Source of the DNA: Membranipora membranacea
Taxonomy: Eukaryota > Bryozoa > Gymnolaemata > Cheilostomatida > Membraniporidae
Assembly (NCBI GenBank): GCA_914767715.1
Contig: OU612069.1
Location: 16,799,387 to 16,863,386, forward strand
Length of the DNA: 64,000 nucleotides
Reading direction: 5' to 3'
A program made the translations under genes and the position numbers. Shown here in pieces: positions 24,101-36,772 of this stretch (the first letter of the stretch is position 1; each line of letters begins with the position of its first letter). A model generated the notes under the pieces. It was given only the letters and a program-made list of their open reading frames with translations, had not been told where the DNA came from and ran no database searches.

Positions 24101-27100
24101 CTGGGCTTCGCCCAGCAGAGCTACCAGTGAAAAGTTTATATAGAGAGTTGTGGCATCAAAACATCTAGTTTTGCATGGAGTTATATGAGTTATAATATAT
24201 GAGCTCTCAAAAAGTAAGGAGTATCTTCTTCCCCAGCCATCCGCCATTAGTGATGACAAAAGTTGACCCTGACCAATCAGGTGCCTTTAAAATCTAGCTG
24301 AGATCCATCGCTAATAAAGTTGTTAGATCTCAGCTAGATTTTAAAGGGACCTGATTGGTCAGGGTCAACTTTTGTCATCACTGTTGGCGGGTGGCTGGGG
24401 AAGAAGATACTCCTTACTTTTTGAGAGCTCATATAACTCCATGCAAAGCTGCTGGCTAGATGTTCTTCATGCCACAACTCTCTATTTAAATTTTTCACTG
24501 ATGGCTCTGCTGGGCAAGGCCAAGCTGTGTCAGCAGTGGTTTAAACACTCGAAATACATGTTTGAGTTGCTGACGGTGAATATCTATAATATAATCATAT
24601 CAAGGACTATAGATAATATATCCGTAGTCTCTGATCATATTACATATATAATATTGCTGTCTGTCAGGGTTAACAATGAAGGACACTGATGTGCCTGCAA
24701 AGGAAGTGTTTTATAGTGGCGATTAGGTTTCCAAGTCATTAGTGGCACTCTTCAACCAGTGACAGTCGTAACCCAGCGTGAAGCATATCTGCTATCATGG
24801 CTGGAGCTGCAGTGCCGACGCTGAACAACTGTGCTTTTAAATCCTTCGAGAGAAGACAGTTTGCAACAAAAAAAACCTCATTGACAGACATATAAAGTAT
24901 GAAAGATTCAATATGTTGTTCTTAGGGAATGGGAGACACCCTAGCTTTATTGATTGTTAGCGTAGAATAAAAGTCAGGGAGATACCTAACATGATATTCT
25001 TGTTGAGCACTAAATTAGTTCAGATGATTGGTACCCCAAATGCAGGAATAAATTTCTAGCAGTTAGGTCTTGCGAATTGTCATGCCTTCTTTAATAGGGC
25101 AATGTCAGGAGTTGTCCTACTCTATAGGGGGCTGAACAGATAAGATGATGAATTTCGACATGGGGGTAGCTCACACTTAGTGGTATGGCAGTCAGCGCAA
25201 TAAAGATAGAAACAAAATATTGCCCATATTTCATAAACCTAACAAATAAACCTGCCTGTATGTGACTAGCTGGGAGAGTGAGAATTTATCTTTGATAGGA
25301 AGACTATCTATAGCCCTGGTGAGAGGTTTACACAGATGTAGCTTGTTTATCTAAAAGTAGAACAAAGATTGTTCATAACTCCGTACATACAATAATGTAC
25401 AGTATCAGGAAGCACTGGACAAGTAAAATTATAATAGACTAATAGCCTCAAATTGATGTGTGATGGGACTGCAGAAACTACGTACATGAAACTGTCATGC
25501 CTGTCATTCTGCGCATGCTCAGCTCTGGGCATGAGCTGATCTCTGCAAAATTGAGTCTCGAAATTCCGAAGCCATCTGATTGGCTACCTGGTCCGGATGA
25601 CATACTCCCCAAAGCTTGCGGATTTGTTATTAATAGTTACCCTCTCTTGTCATTATTAGCTGATTTTGATTGACAGTTTATGCAGGGGATATCCCATTTC
25701 CCCTTCCAAAGTTGCAATCAGAACCCAAACTAAACTCATTGTTCTTGCACATGGGCAAATTCAAGTCACGCATGATGCATACTAAGCCTTACGACACGTG
25801 CTTTGTGGTAATGATAGCCTAGTTTATCAGTGATCTACATGCCCAGTCAGATCAGGAGAGTCAGTATGCATGCCTGTAGGGAAACAGTCTACGCGCTCAG
25901 ACTGCAAATATAGTATAGACCACTTGTGATACCCTGTTATCAAAGGTGCCGCTATCTAGACAAAATCCCGAGTCTAAACAATTAGACTTGAGACTATGTA
26001 GACATATATATGTAGCCCATCAGCTTGTGTCAATAATTTGTATATTACATATACAGATGATTAGAGACTATGAAATGTGTAAAAATGTAGCATTGCTTGT
26101 TATCCACTTTCATATGAGATATCTGGAAGAAAATGGCATCATATATACATGTATAGAAAAGTAATTCATCAATTTTGACCAATTACATATCTCGACTCAA
26201 CTGTGATGGGTATAGTTTGAGTATGCTTACCCTGAAGTAAATCTTGAAGAGCTGGTTTACAAGATTCAACATTCCCCACTTTTTAGAGTTTGCTGGTGCA
26301 GATCGGCTGTAAAAAACAGACAAAGTTATGTATGTAATCATCTAAACTAAATTTACAAGATATTGAAGTTATCCTACATCAGTTAGGTTTCAATCGCTAG
26401 CAAATTGGGAAAATTAGAGTATACTATCAGGGACAGCCATAGACATAAAAATGCTGTGTATATTCATGGGGTAAGCTATATTATCTATATTTGAAGTTGT
26501 CTATACTTGAAGCTACCTTTCTATGCTTGCTATATAGGCCTAATCCTCAGCCAATATTGATATCAGCTGCCTGCTATATATATTTGATTCTACCCAAACA
26601 TTGATATTCAATAAGTTTGATGATCAGCCTGTTAACAGGTAGAGTAGGTTAAGTAAAGATAGATGAAAAACCAATTACAACCGATGCCAATACCCAAATA
26701 CCTGATGCACTGACGATTAGACCCAATTTAAATCAGTGCCTTCATACTACCAATTCAAAGAAATATTGTAACAGTGACTTCTTACCATGTCGGGCTGGAA
26801 CAAGTTGGATCCAGTTTACCAGCATACTTGCTCTCCCTCCACTAGTCACCCCAGTGGCTGGCGGGGTGACGAGTGGAGGGGGAGCAACTCCGAATGCAGA
26901 TAACTGGATAAGACTTTGTCTAACCAATGAGGGAGTTCATTGGTCTAATGTCTGGCAATTGATGCTCCATCCAGCAGGTATCATATTTTATCTGCACTAA
27001 GGTTGTAAAACTGACCTGTCACTAGCACAAACCCTGAAGCAGGCCATCAGACCATCAGCTGCTTTCTCCAACATCTCACCTTTCTTAGATGTGTGAAACT

Positions 27101-28837
27101 TACGAGCTCTCTGTGTCTCTGCCTGAAAGATACAGATTAAATTAAACTTTATTTAATAGAAATATAAAATTCATCTGATTCATCTGATTCAATGCCAATG
27201 GAATTTAATGCACTCTGTCAATTTCATTTGCAGAATGATTCATAGTATCCAATATCACCGGTATGGCCATATATATCCATGTGTTGGCGAAAGATGCTAT
27301 GGCCTTCCCCTCAGCATACTTTAGGCTATGATCTATTGACATGTACACTGAAAGCTTGTTTTATAAAGCTATGTGGGAGTGGGAGTGTAATTCAGGTAAA
27401 CTTATAAAAATACTGAAGATGAAGATCAAGCTTTATTAATTTTGCAGGGATTGAGGTGCCCTGCTTCTATGGGTGCACGGATATATCAGAATAGGGGAAG
27501 CATATCAGTTTGAGATAACTATTATCAACATCGGTTTGACGCACAAAGGAGTAGTTTTCCATTGTTGATAGACTTGGAATGATCCGTTGGTCAAAAAGCC
27601 CAGAAATGATATAACTGAGGAAATTTCATATAACAGCATCATAATCAGGCAATGATGCATTTCACAGCAGGTATGAGCACTCACCGACAAGGCAAATAGC
27701 CTGAGATCGATACACAGAACGAACATGATAGGTAGAGCCCAGTTCTCATCTTTCATCGCCTGCATAGCCTTCGAGAATGCTGTCACAGCCGCTGCCTGAC
27801 ATCCGAAAGCTTCAATAAAGTTGTGATTACTAACCGCCCATAAAGCTCTAAAAATTAAAATAAAAACACTCGCATGAGAATGTAACTCCAAATAATGACA
27901 ACTTCATAAAAAAAAAAGCCAGGAGCAGCCAAGTTACTACATCTATGAATGAGTGAGCAATTCTTCGCAGTAACTTATAAAATTGCCAGAAGGAACAGGT
28001 CTAAGTAGTATGACAGCAGTTGCATATGATTGAAACCCAGGCACTCTCAGCCATATTGAGACCTGATGTAAATAGTATTATAGTTGAGTGCAGAATCTGC
28101 TAATCTGTGAACCAATTTTATCGGGCAAACAGTAAGCTAAACAACGCTTGCAGCCTTGCTTTAATTTCAAGTTTGCAAGCTATTAGATTGCGACAGAGAG
28201 CTATAGGATGGCTGTATGCGCCATTGTCAAATATTTCAATTGGGATGGCATTACAGTGTCATGAACTTGTGTGCCATTCTGCTCATTCCGTTTCAGTCCA
28301 CCGCTGTAACCCTTATTATAACAGTCTGTTCGCATGAGGTGATCGGGTGCTAAGATCAACCATTTAGTGATATTGTTGTTAATGTAATGCTTCCAACATT
28401 GACCTGAGATATTATGTACGGCTTGGTAGTTCAGATGTGAAGGAATAAGAAATTGACCTCAGTTATTAGTAAGACATATTTACCGCTAGATTTAGTCCAT
28501 CTCGGTCATCAAGGCAATCAGAAACCTACAGAGACGAACAATAACAAGCGTTAAATCGGTTACCTAGGTCTAGGTCCTCGATTCTAATAGACATCTCTTT
28601 TTGGTGAATTTCAAGGTAGATCTTTATGAATAAGCTTCTCTTGCATGACATTCACCTTAAATTAAAGCAATGGGAAAAACAGCAAGGAGCTTAAAAATAT
28701 GTCTCTTTCAAGATTGTTCAGCCCAAATCATTAATGAATGAATGAAAAGGTAAGATCGCCAGAGTCAGAGTTTGCGATCGACTATAATACAGGTAACTTA
28801 CATGAGAAAGGTAGGAGTTCAGTGTGGTGTGCGCCAT
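21137..28837 (-). CDS. PCID2: PCI domain-containing protein 2 (PCID2 / Thp1 / CSN12-like)
   Basis: Coding exons read on the minus strand: 28,802-28,837 (start, MAHTTLNSY), 28,484-28,525, 27,685-27,847, 27,016-27,122, 26,231-26,306, 25,256-25,350, 23,790-23,937, 23,349-23,422, 22,515-22,640, 21,986-22,109 and 21,137-21,226 (stop). Reading phases match across all junctions from 27,847 to the stop. The peptide follows animal PCID2 closely: ENWALP, KKWGML, YYVGRK, a PCI winged-helix part with [15 protein letters not shown], and a C-terminus with KGYISH and VVVSKQ. PCID2 is a TREX-2 subunit acting with GANP and DSS1 in nuclear mRNA export. An expected exon of about 40 residues between 27,848 and 28,483 was not found, so either it is strongly diverged or the gene is defective. 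The intron after 25,256 starts with GC. Introns hold a SINE, a palindrome and a hairpin. Confidence 0.93.
23105..23300 (-). mobile_element. tRNA-derived SINE in a PCID2 intron
   Basis: On the minus strand it starts with an A-box (TAGCTCAGTTGGTTAGAGC) and a perfect B-box (GGTTCGAAACC), then a body and an A-rich tail ending near 23,107. Between the boxes is a 10-bp perfect hairpin (CCTCTAACGC) in place of a normal anticodon arm. The acceptor ends do not pair, so this is a SINE head and not a working tRNA. Confidence 0.75.
24085..24540. mobile_element. Foldback MITE flanked by TTAA (piggyBac-like)
   Basis: A 456-bp near-palindrome has termini ACCACTGCTGACACAGC and its complement, arms of about 220 bp and a loop at 24,306-24,325. 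Both ends abut TTAA (24,081-24,084 and 24,541-24,544), the target duplicated by piggyBac transposases. There is no coding capacity. It sits in the PCID2 intron between 23,937 and 25,256. The inner arms are the best conserved (24,195-24,300 with 24,330-24,430). Confidence 0.8.
26828..26887. repeat. 25-bp-arm hairpin in a PCID2 intron
   Basis: The arms 26,828-26,852 and 26,863-26,887 pair at 23 of 25 positions, with a 10-nt loop. GC-rich, probably a short transposon relic. Confidence 0.8.
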
Positions 28838-29938
28838 GCCTCAACCTGTCGTCCAATGTGGTTCAGATTCTTCCACTGCTCTTCCTGTGCAATTCGATCT
28901 GCAATCACACATATGGCTTTTATATATAGAATAATGATGGGCAAGTTATTTACATTGTAATCCAGAGGTCTACTGCAAAACAAGGTAGCTGGCAATGTTA
29001 GACTAGATCAAAAGTTAGTCTAATTTCGCAATAAACCCTGTGTTTGGCAGTAGGCTAAGGGTTAACTCCTTGCAAAAAATTTCCTCAAATTTCTCCCTCT
29101 CCCTTCCAATAAGACAGATTACCTGAATCACGCGTGAGCAAAGCATTTCTGCAGCATCATGAAATCATGGGGGGAGGGGGGCTGATCGCCAGGATCCTTT
29201 TGCATAACCTTTAGGTTCAGGGAAAAGGACCTAATAACTGAATAGGCTTGTACTTGAGATAATGCTGAGTGGTAGTTAAACCGTGTGTTAGGTCTTCATA
29301 GGAGAGAGAGCGAGGGGAAGGAAGTGACATCGATTGATGATCGTCCCATATGCCCGACGGATGGTATAAGTGAGCAATTGGTATCGGATTGTACATGTCT
29401 GTAGTGCCCCTGAGCACAAATCAATTACAACAAATAATCATAACCTAGCAGCGTCACTCAGCAATGAACAACAATGAAGGTACAGCCGTCACTCTTTTTA
29501 TTGCTCATTGCTGCTTGGCACTGCTAGGTTTGCAACCTGAAAAAACTAACTTAATCCTTCAAGTTTAAAGGTCAAGTTCATTACAGACAGGTAAGTTGGA
29601 AAGAATGTAAATTGTAAATGTAGAGAAATAAGAGTTGTGGACTCACTGACACTAATCAAAGATCTCCAAATCAATTGAATTACGTTTCTGTATCAACTTG
29701 ATAAATAAAATCCTGCAGAATAATGATAACTTACATCACTTACATCAACTTGCATCAAAGACGACATCACGCTAGACCACCTAGGGGGGTGTAAGGGGCG
29801 TGCCTCAGTTTTGGGACATAACTACATAAGGTTTGGACATTGTTCCAGAATACCATCCCATGGGTAGGGCATTTGGGTTCCGAGCGGGTACAAGTACCCA
29901 TTCAGTAGGGCATCAGTAGTATTGTCCTCTGATTGTCC
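28838..29938. other. Region upstream of PCID2
   Basis: It includes the probable PCID2 5' UTR and promoter, with no clear TATA box. An imperfect inverted repeat pairs 29,442-29,474 with 29,498-29,530 (AACCTAGCAG at both tips). No gene is recognised. Confidence 0.5.
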
Positions 29939-30480
29939 TTAGATATTCACATCCCTTATTGTCCGGGGCAGAAAACAGTTCCCTGTGGCAGCGATAGAGC
30001 GTGGCTCGTTCCGTGTTTGTGATCTTATCGAGACTGTAGTATGGGGCTGGTTTATTATTTCATCGTAGGATGTGCAGAGTGCAGGGTGTGCCTTCTCTCT
30101 TGACAGTACCTTATTTAGGAGCTTTACCCTGGAGTTCTTCCGCCGAATATCTAGCTGTTCCAGCTGCAATTTCTCCTTTGCTTCCGTAACAGCCCTCCTC
30201 CCTTTCAATCCACAGATCATTCTCACACCTTGGTTTTGCACAATCTCGAGTGCCTCAATCTCCCTCTTTGTGGAAGGATCCCAGGCACAGGAACCATATT
30301 CCAGATGAGGAAGGCAGAGACGAGAGACTTGTATGCAATCAGTCTGGCTCTCTCCGGTGCCCAGTAGAGTAGTGTGCTCGTCTGATCATCCCAATCTGCT
30401 TTCTGGCGCTGCAGATTATAATATAAGTTTGAGCAAGGAGCAACTCCTTGGTTTGAGATCAACAACAACGACCACAGCAA
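29939..30480 (-). pseudogene. LINE ORF2 C-terminal fragment, frameshifted
   Basis: Two overlapping minus-strand frames encode consecutive parts of the C-terminal, post-palm region of a non-LTR reverse transcriptase. The first (from about 30,430) has ERARLIAYKSLVSAFL. The second, in another frame from about 30,300, has the W-D-P and V-Q-N-Q patterns followed by RMICGLKGRRAV and runs to a stop at 29,939. One indel near 30,295 separates them. Upstream palm motifs are absent, so the insertion is 5'-truncated and dead. Confidence 0.85.
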
Positions 30481-32349
30481 AATAAAAACTCCAGGGGGCG
30501 GTCAAACATTGCCAAAGTACGGGCTTCGTGAGTAGACCTGCCTATGGATCAATCAGTTCCATTCATATCATTCAGAATCAAAATAATGCAGCAGAGAAAC
30601 AACATACTTACTATTATTTGGAAGAATGGAAGCTGTGAACCTAAATAGGGAGTTCATTGCTCTCAATCTAAGTTGTAATATTGGCCCCCAGCCACAGCAG
30701 GGAGTTCCATATTCCCTGCCCACAGGAAAGGTCGAAATATTATGATAATTCATTAGAGTTGTGCCATCATTCATAAAAAGAAAAGTTTTTATTCACATAA
30801 TTTCTGAATAAATGTGCTAGTTTGGCTCACTCAGGGAATTTCGTAGTTCGTAATCCATAATTGATTTGAGGAGAGGGATATATAGCCCTTGTTTGATTCA
30901 TAGCCTGCGTCCCCAACACAAGAGCAGTGCCAAAGTGAAACTGCTATACAGAATACAACCACTAACTGATATTGGGCGCATCTTTTTCTTGTACAAATTG
31001 GGTATTCTATTTGTTGATTAGCTGTGGTTTTGGTCATACATACAGTATCTGATTGAGTGAAGGGAGCACATCGCCATAGCTGGGGTTTTATGAAGATAGT
31101 CTTCAAAGGTATGTTAGTACTGACTATTGCATCTAGTGGGAGAGGAACTATTATTTTTAATAATTCACCACCACCAGGCCTTCCCATCTGGACTAGGTTG
31201 GTACTATTACTAGTCACTGGTGCCAGTTCAATGGTTGAGGGCCCCAGTTGTCTGGGCCTCGACCACTGGAGCACCAATGGACTTGCACCAACTACAGAAG
31301 GCCTGTGCTGTTAATATTAAGAGTCCACTATACAACATTACAAGGCCTACTACTAGGGAAGGCACAACAATGGTTCATAATGTGTTGGCAATCAATCAAA
31401 GCCAACACATTAGGCCTATTGGTTAATATAATGGCCTACAAGAAAAGTGATTCAACAAACAACTGATCAGTATCATCATGCTAGTATTACTAAATTTTCA
31501 TGCCTTTCCAGGTTGAAGTTAGCTTCATTGTGAATGACCGATGATCATTCGACCGTTGGGCTAACTTGAATGGATTTAGGAAAGGCCTGTTTGCACCTCC
31601 ATCTGATGTCTGTGGATCAGCCCTAGATGAAGGGTAGATAGCAGATAGTTGGAGTCCATCTACTCTTACACCTTCTTTCCCAGCCGGCACAACTTTATCT
31701 AAACTATGTTGAAAAGATGTTTACCTTAGAGGCTGAACTACGTCTGCCTAATGTGGCAATCTGTCACGCTATTATATGTTGGAATGGTGCATTTTAGTAT
31801 AGATATTGTTACGATATATAAACTGCCTCTGCTACACATCTAACCAGAGGCTTGTATATATAGTAACCATGCGTTTTCTACACAGAAAAATTATACACAA
31901 TATATAATACCTCAGTATATATTTCATTTTCATTACGATTTATTAGATTTAATATCAATTAGCATTTAGGAGGGTGTTTCACTCATAGTGATTCCATCCG
32001 CTGTGGATGTTGAGTAGTAGGCCCATTAGACCTTTGGACTTCCACCATTGTAGGGTATGTCATTGAGTCATTCGCAGTGTAACTCTTGTACTTAGTTTTG
32101 AATACAATCTGCATCAACTTTATTCGCAAAGAACATTAAGTGGTGCTTAATGCAGGTAATCTAAACCCTGGCTATTTATTAACCAATTTCAAAATACTGA
32201 CATGTATTAATGTTTCAAAGTTATTGAATAATGGTTTATTTAAATAATTATATAGCACTGTTGTGTTGTCACAAGGGCTTACCAAACGTTAGCAGCTTAC
32301 CAGGGGAGATAAATGCAAGTAATGTATACAAATTCAACAGCTACGCAGT
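30481..32349. other. Intergenic DNA without recognised genes
   Basis: A 148-codon minus-strand frame at 30,831-31,277 has one hydrophobic stretch but no recognisable domain or splice context. A short dispersed repeat lies at 31,237-31,310. Confidence 0.45.
31237..31310. repeat. Dispersed hairpin repeat, copy 1
   Basis: The segment around TGGACTTGCACCAAC and GGCCTGTG is related, in reverse orientation, to 33,910-33,982. Likely a small hairpin transposon relic. Confidence 0.6.
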
Positions 32350-32857
32350 TATGAACGCATCGTTCCCATGCAGTTTAGAGACTAGATTTGATTTTAAGAA
32401 AATGGAATACAACAGTGCAAAATAGAATTGCACACAATTTGGAGCCACACAGTGTTAGCAAACAAATTGCAAAGCATTTTTTTCCCATATGATGCCAGTA
32501 TTCTTGCAAATTACTCTCTAGTAAAGTAGCTGTAGTTACTGCGCAGTTACCATATTGCAAAAAACTGTGTTGCTTTGTATGCACCATTTATGCCTCTACG
32601 TGGTCATAAACGCATTATTCCCATGCGGTCTAGAGACTAGATTTGATTTTACGAAAACGGAATAAAACAGTGAAAAATAGAATTGCACACAATTTGGAGC
32701 CACACAGAGTGTTAGCAAACAAATGGCAAAGCATTTTATCACATATGATGCCAGTATTCTTGCAAATTACTCTCGAGTAAAGTAGCTGTAGTTACTGCGC
32801 AGTTACCATACTGGAAAAAACTGTGTTGCTCTGTATGCATCATTTATGCATCTACAA
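32350..32857. repeat. 253-bp tandem duplication
   Basis: 32,350-32,602 is repeated at 32,603-32,857, sharing GAGACTAGATTTGATTTTA, GAATTGCACACAATTTGGAG and GTTACTGCGCAGTTACCAT with scattered substitutions. It is non-coding. Confidence 0.9.
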
Positions 32858-35800
32858 GATATTGAATGTTAAACGTGTACCATGCAACACAGAAACAATC
32901 CAATTGCGACATTGGAAACATGTTGCCGCATACAATGTGCCCGCTGGGTTGCATTCACTCTGCGCTTTTAGTTTGATATGGAAACTGGGATGCTGAGGGC
33001 ATTATGAAATTTTATGCTGTTCTAAATAGGCCCTAAAAATTCTTGCTGGCGACTGGTGTTGTAAAACGTGTAGGCCTACTATACTACATGTCCCGTATAG
33101 CAAGTGCCACACTTCGCACAACACCCGAGTGTTGGATTGGGCTAAGTACCTAGAACTAGAATATCCCTTAGCACGTAACATGACCTTCACCAACAAACCC
33201 TCTACTATGAATATTTGATGAAACTGGCTACTACCCAAACAGAAAAGAACTTTTGCTGTAATGCATTTGAATATCAAACAAACAAGACATTCATACAAAG
33301 TCTCTCTCCTATTAGTAGAAAGACTCTCTTGTTCAGTTTTAAGGGCTCTGCCGTCAGGGATGACTATAGATTTGGCAAGACAACTACTTGTTGCTTCACA
33401 ATATTACTATATGAGCTATGAGGTGCATCTTGCCTTATCTTAGTAAGCTCGTGTTGTTGTAATTGTCAAATCAATACAAAAAAGGGGCTTCATAATAAAG
33501 TATGAACGGTGCATTGGATTGAGAACCTGAAATACATCTCACACACATCATGAGCATCATGTAGGTCTAACCCTTTATGCCTTTATGATGAATTTTTTTA
33601 TGACAAAGTGCCCTGCGTAAGTCACATTTTTCACTCATGACACTTGAATTATATTATACTCGTGACTGCACAATATAAATTCAGTATCTCAATTTGGCTA
33701 ATGCATCCTCTCCCACCCTCCCTGGCTAGAGTATAGTCTCTGTCCTGACAATGTCTTTGAACATAAAATAATTTAGGATGAGGACTAGAATATGCTTTTT
33801 TGCTTTATACTCTTATTAGGCTACGATAATTGGGGACATAATAGACATACTTGGTGAAAAGTTCTGGCATGCTTATAGAATTGCATTCTCTATTTCCATG
33901 GATAAATCCACAGGCCGTCTGTGGTTGGTGCAAGTCCAATGGTCACTGGGGCACTCGACCACTGGACTTGCGCCAGCGACAGAAGGTTTGTTGTTAAATT
34001 GATGGTAGCCAACTCTATAAATGTGTAGGCCTATCAGAGCAATCTTAATTTGCCTTGATGAAAATCTTTGTGTCCTTTTATCGATATCTTCCTCTCTTTC
34101 AGGTTCAATGACCAATGGGCCTACTGGGCCTATGTTGTTGAGTGAGTAGTGTATGAATGGTGAGAAGAGGGTGATACATTACATACTTTCCACACTTAGA
34201 GGAGGTAAATCATGGAGCAGCCTTCACATTCCCAGGTATGCCATTGTCTGACTTGTCCTCAAAACTTTATCTGTACATGGAAATTTTGTATACACTTTAT
34301 TTGCTGCTAATGAGAACATGCGGCATCGAGATGAAAAGTATACTAATAATGATGATTGCAAGAAGAGGTTTATAAAGGTCTAAAAAAGTCTGGTCAGGTT
34401 TTCAAAAAACAAATCTTTAGGTCATTGCATTTACATGTAGCTTTAAAGTGATGATTTGCTGAGATGAGCCGTTCTGCTGTTTGAAATGGATTTGTCTGAT
34501 AACCTGGCACTATGCCTGTTGCACACAGAATGAATTCAGTACGAATAGCTGTGTGTCTAACCTCAACTGAATTTTTTCATCAAGATATTTCTAGACAATT
34601 GTTGGCGATAATGCCCTCCCCCTCCTTCCCCTCATAGGGCATGTTAATCAACTACATGTATCTAGTGAAACAGCATGTGGAGACAAAGGCTTAGGCATAA
34701 TAATGCAATAGAAATTACAAGTTTTGTCACTTCCAGGGTGTAAAATTCTCTTCTTCAAATAGAGAAATTCGATCCAAAAATATTCTTCTTCTCTGAAGTC
34801 ATTAAAGGTCGCCCTCGCGGAGGTTCAACATCTTATATTACCTCCTGTGATCGTCTCTGATGAGACAAGTTTAACTTTTACTCTGTTGTCAATCTTGGTT
34901 TTAGTCTATGAAGTGCTGGAAAATATCAGCAAAACTGATTGAAACCCCTGCATTGATGTTAATTTTACCCAAGGTGACAGATACAGATCAAATGTCAGAA
35001 GTAACCATAGACAAAACAAACTCATGTGTGTTTGCTTTGTCTATGGAAGTAACATCAAATTTCCAAGTAGTGAATTTCCAAAGCTGTAATATGAAGCACT
35101 TATGAATCATCACTGTTTAACATTGCATTCAATTTTAATAGATTGATATATATCATCACCCTGTGTTGATATCTAGTCTGATAAGCAGTGATTTTTGGTG
35201 AAAACTGTTTACAATATATTGCCAGCCAAAGAAACAATCCCACTTGAATGTGTGACCCAGTATGAGTAGTCAGCCTCAGATGTCTGATATATCAATCTAC
35301 TTCTGTTACTTCCTGGTAAGGTACTATTATTCTGGATCTCAGATTTGTAAACTGTCAAGTAAACTGTGGTAATTAAAAACCAACGCTAGTGCCAAGTAAA
35401 ATAACATCACGATAAATTGTATTCAAAGGTGCAGGTGGGAATCGATTAGCAGGAAACTATTTGCTTTGTTTAAATTGTAATTTTACAACGGAACAGGCCC
35501 ATACCAATAAGTGATAATTATGGTCTATTCGGACAATTTTGTTTATATGGGTTGGTTGCAACTTGAGGTTGTTCCAGTCTGAGATGTATTACATTGTGAG
35601 ATCTAACACATGTTTGCAATGAAGCTTCAAATTAGACTAGCATCACATTGGACTGCCTTTTTTGTTAGCCCATTCACAAAAATTCATTAGCAGAAGGTAT
35701 TTCTATGAATACATATTCTAAAGCCTTTTATGCTATCGGAATGTAAACAGAAAAAAAAATGTGTTGCGCCAACACACTGATAAAAACAGTGTGTTAGTGT

Positions 35801-36772
35801 CATCGGAAGCATGTTAGACGGTTTTCTTTTCTTTGCATTAATCTGACTTGTAATAGCCTGAGTGAAATCAGGAAATACTTTGATAACAACTGTGACAAAC
35901 TTTTTGGTGACATGACACTAAGATAATTATGGTCACTCAGAGCACAAAAGTCTAGTTTGATACGAAGCAGCTTATTGACGATTCTTGTGTTTATTCTTGT
36001 GCCCTACCTGTCTTGTGACCACGATCTCATCGGGATATGTCCTAGAACCGATAATCTGTTTTTTGTTAACCAGGGTGTTTCTTTTTTCCTCTATTACCAA
36101 TTCCCCTTATCATGAGGCCAAAAATTGTTGGCACCCAGGCTAAATAGCTTGACCTCCACTGTGTACAAGTGACAGTAAGGCCCATAAACTCTAGATAAGG
36201 CAGAATGTTTGACATTTGAAGGCAAGTTATGAAATTAAGGATTGGCTTGGTCAATTGACCATTGTCAGCTTGAGGAAGTTGATATTAAAATGTCTGAAAA
36301 CCACTTGGGCTAGTAAAGATACTTTCAAATGGCTAGTAGTATTTAATTTCTCATCAGTGACAAAAAAAGTATACCCAGGCTATGGAGGGGATCATAGATA
36401 TATAGCTGTATCTTTTATCTATGGTGCGGATATAGTGACACCTTACCTAACAACAATATCAATGTTCAAAGTTTATAGTTATAAGTTCCCGGTAGCTCTC
36501 TAGGAGTCACCACAAAATTGTTAAACTTAAAGTTGTTTTGCTGTTGGAGTTGTCCGCTTATGGTGTGTTTAAAATGAACACCAATTAGTGGTTTGGGTAA
36601 TCTTATGGTTTACAAAAGACAATAAAATTTTCAGTGTCATTCAACAGTTACTAAAATCCAAAATTGCATTCTCTGTGATCTCAATGAAAACTGTTAGGGT
36701 GATAAATGCTAATGCTTGATTGAGCTCGTCGTTCAATATACTGTCATGTTTTGTTGTTTGTTGCTTTTCTAG
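32858..36772. other. Intergenic DNA without firmly recognised genes
   Basis: Upstream exons of the kinase fragment could lie here. A short ATG frame at 34,212 followed by a CAG/GTATGCC donor is a possible but unsupported first exon. No transmembrane or extracellular domain was recognised. Confidence 0.4.
33910..33982. repeat. Dispersed hairpin repeat, copy 2
   Basis: The arms, about 33,919-33,944 and 33,957-33,982, pair through GGTGCAAGTCCA and TGGACTTGCGCC. Related to 31,237-31,310. Confidence 0.7.

Noticed and set aside
30831-31277. 148-codon minus-strand frame with a hydrophobic stretch
   Set aside because: No recognisable family and no clear exon borders. It overlaps a dispersed repeat at its 5' end.
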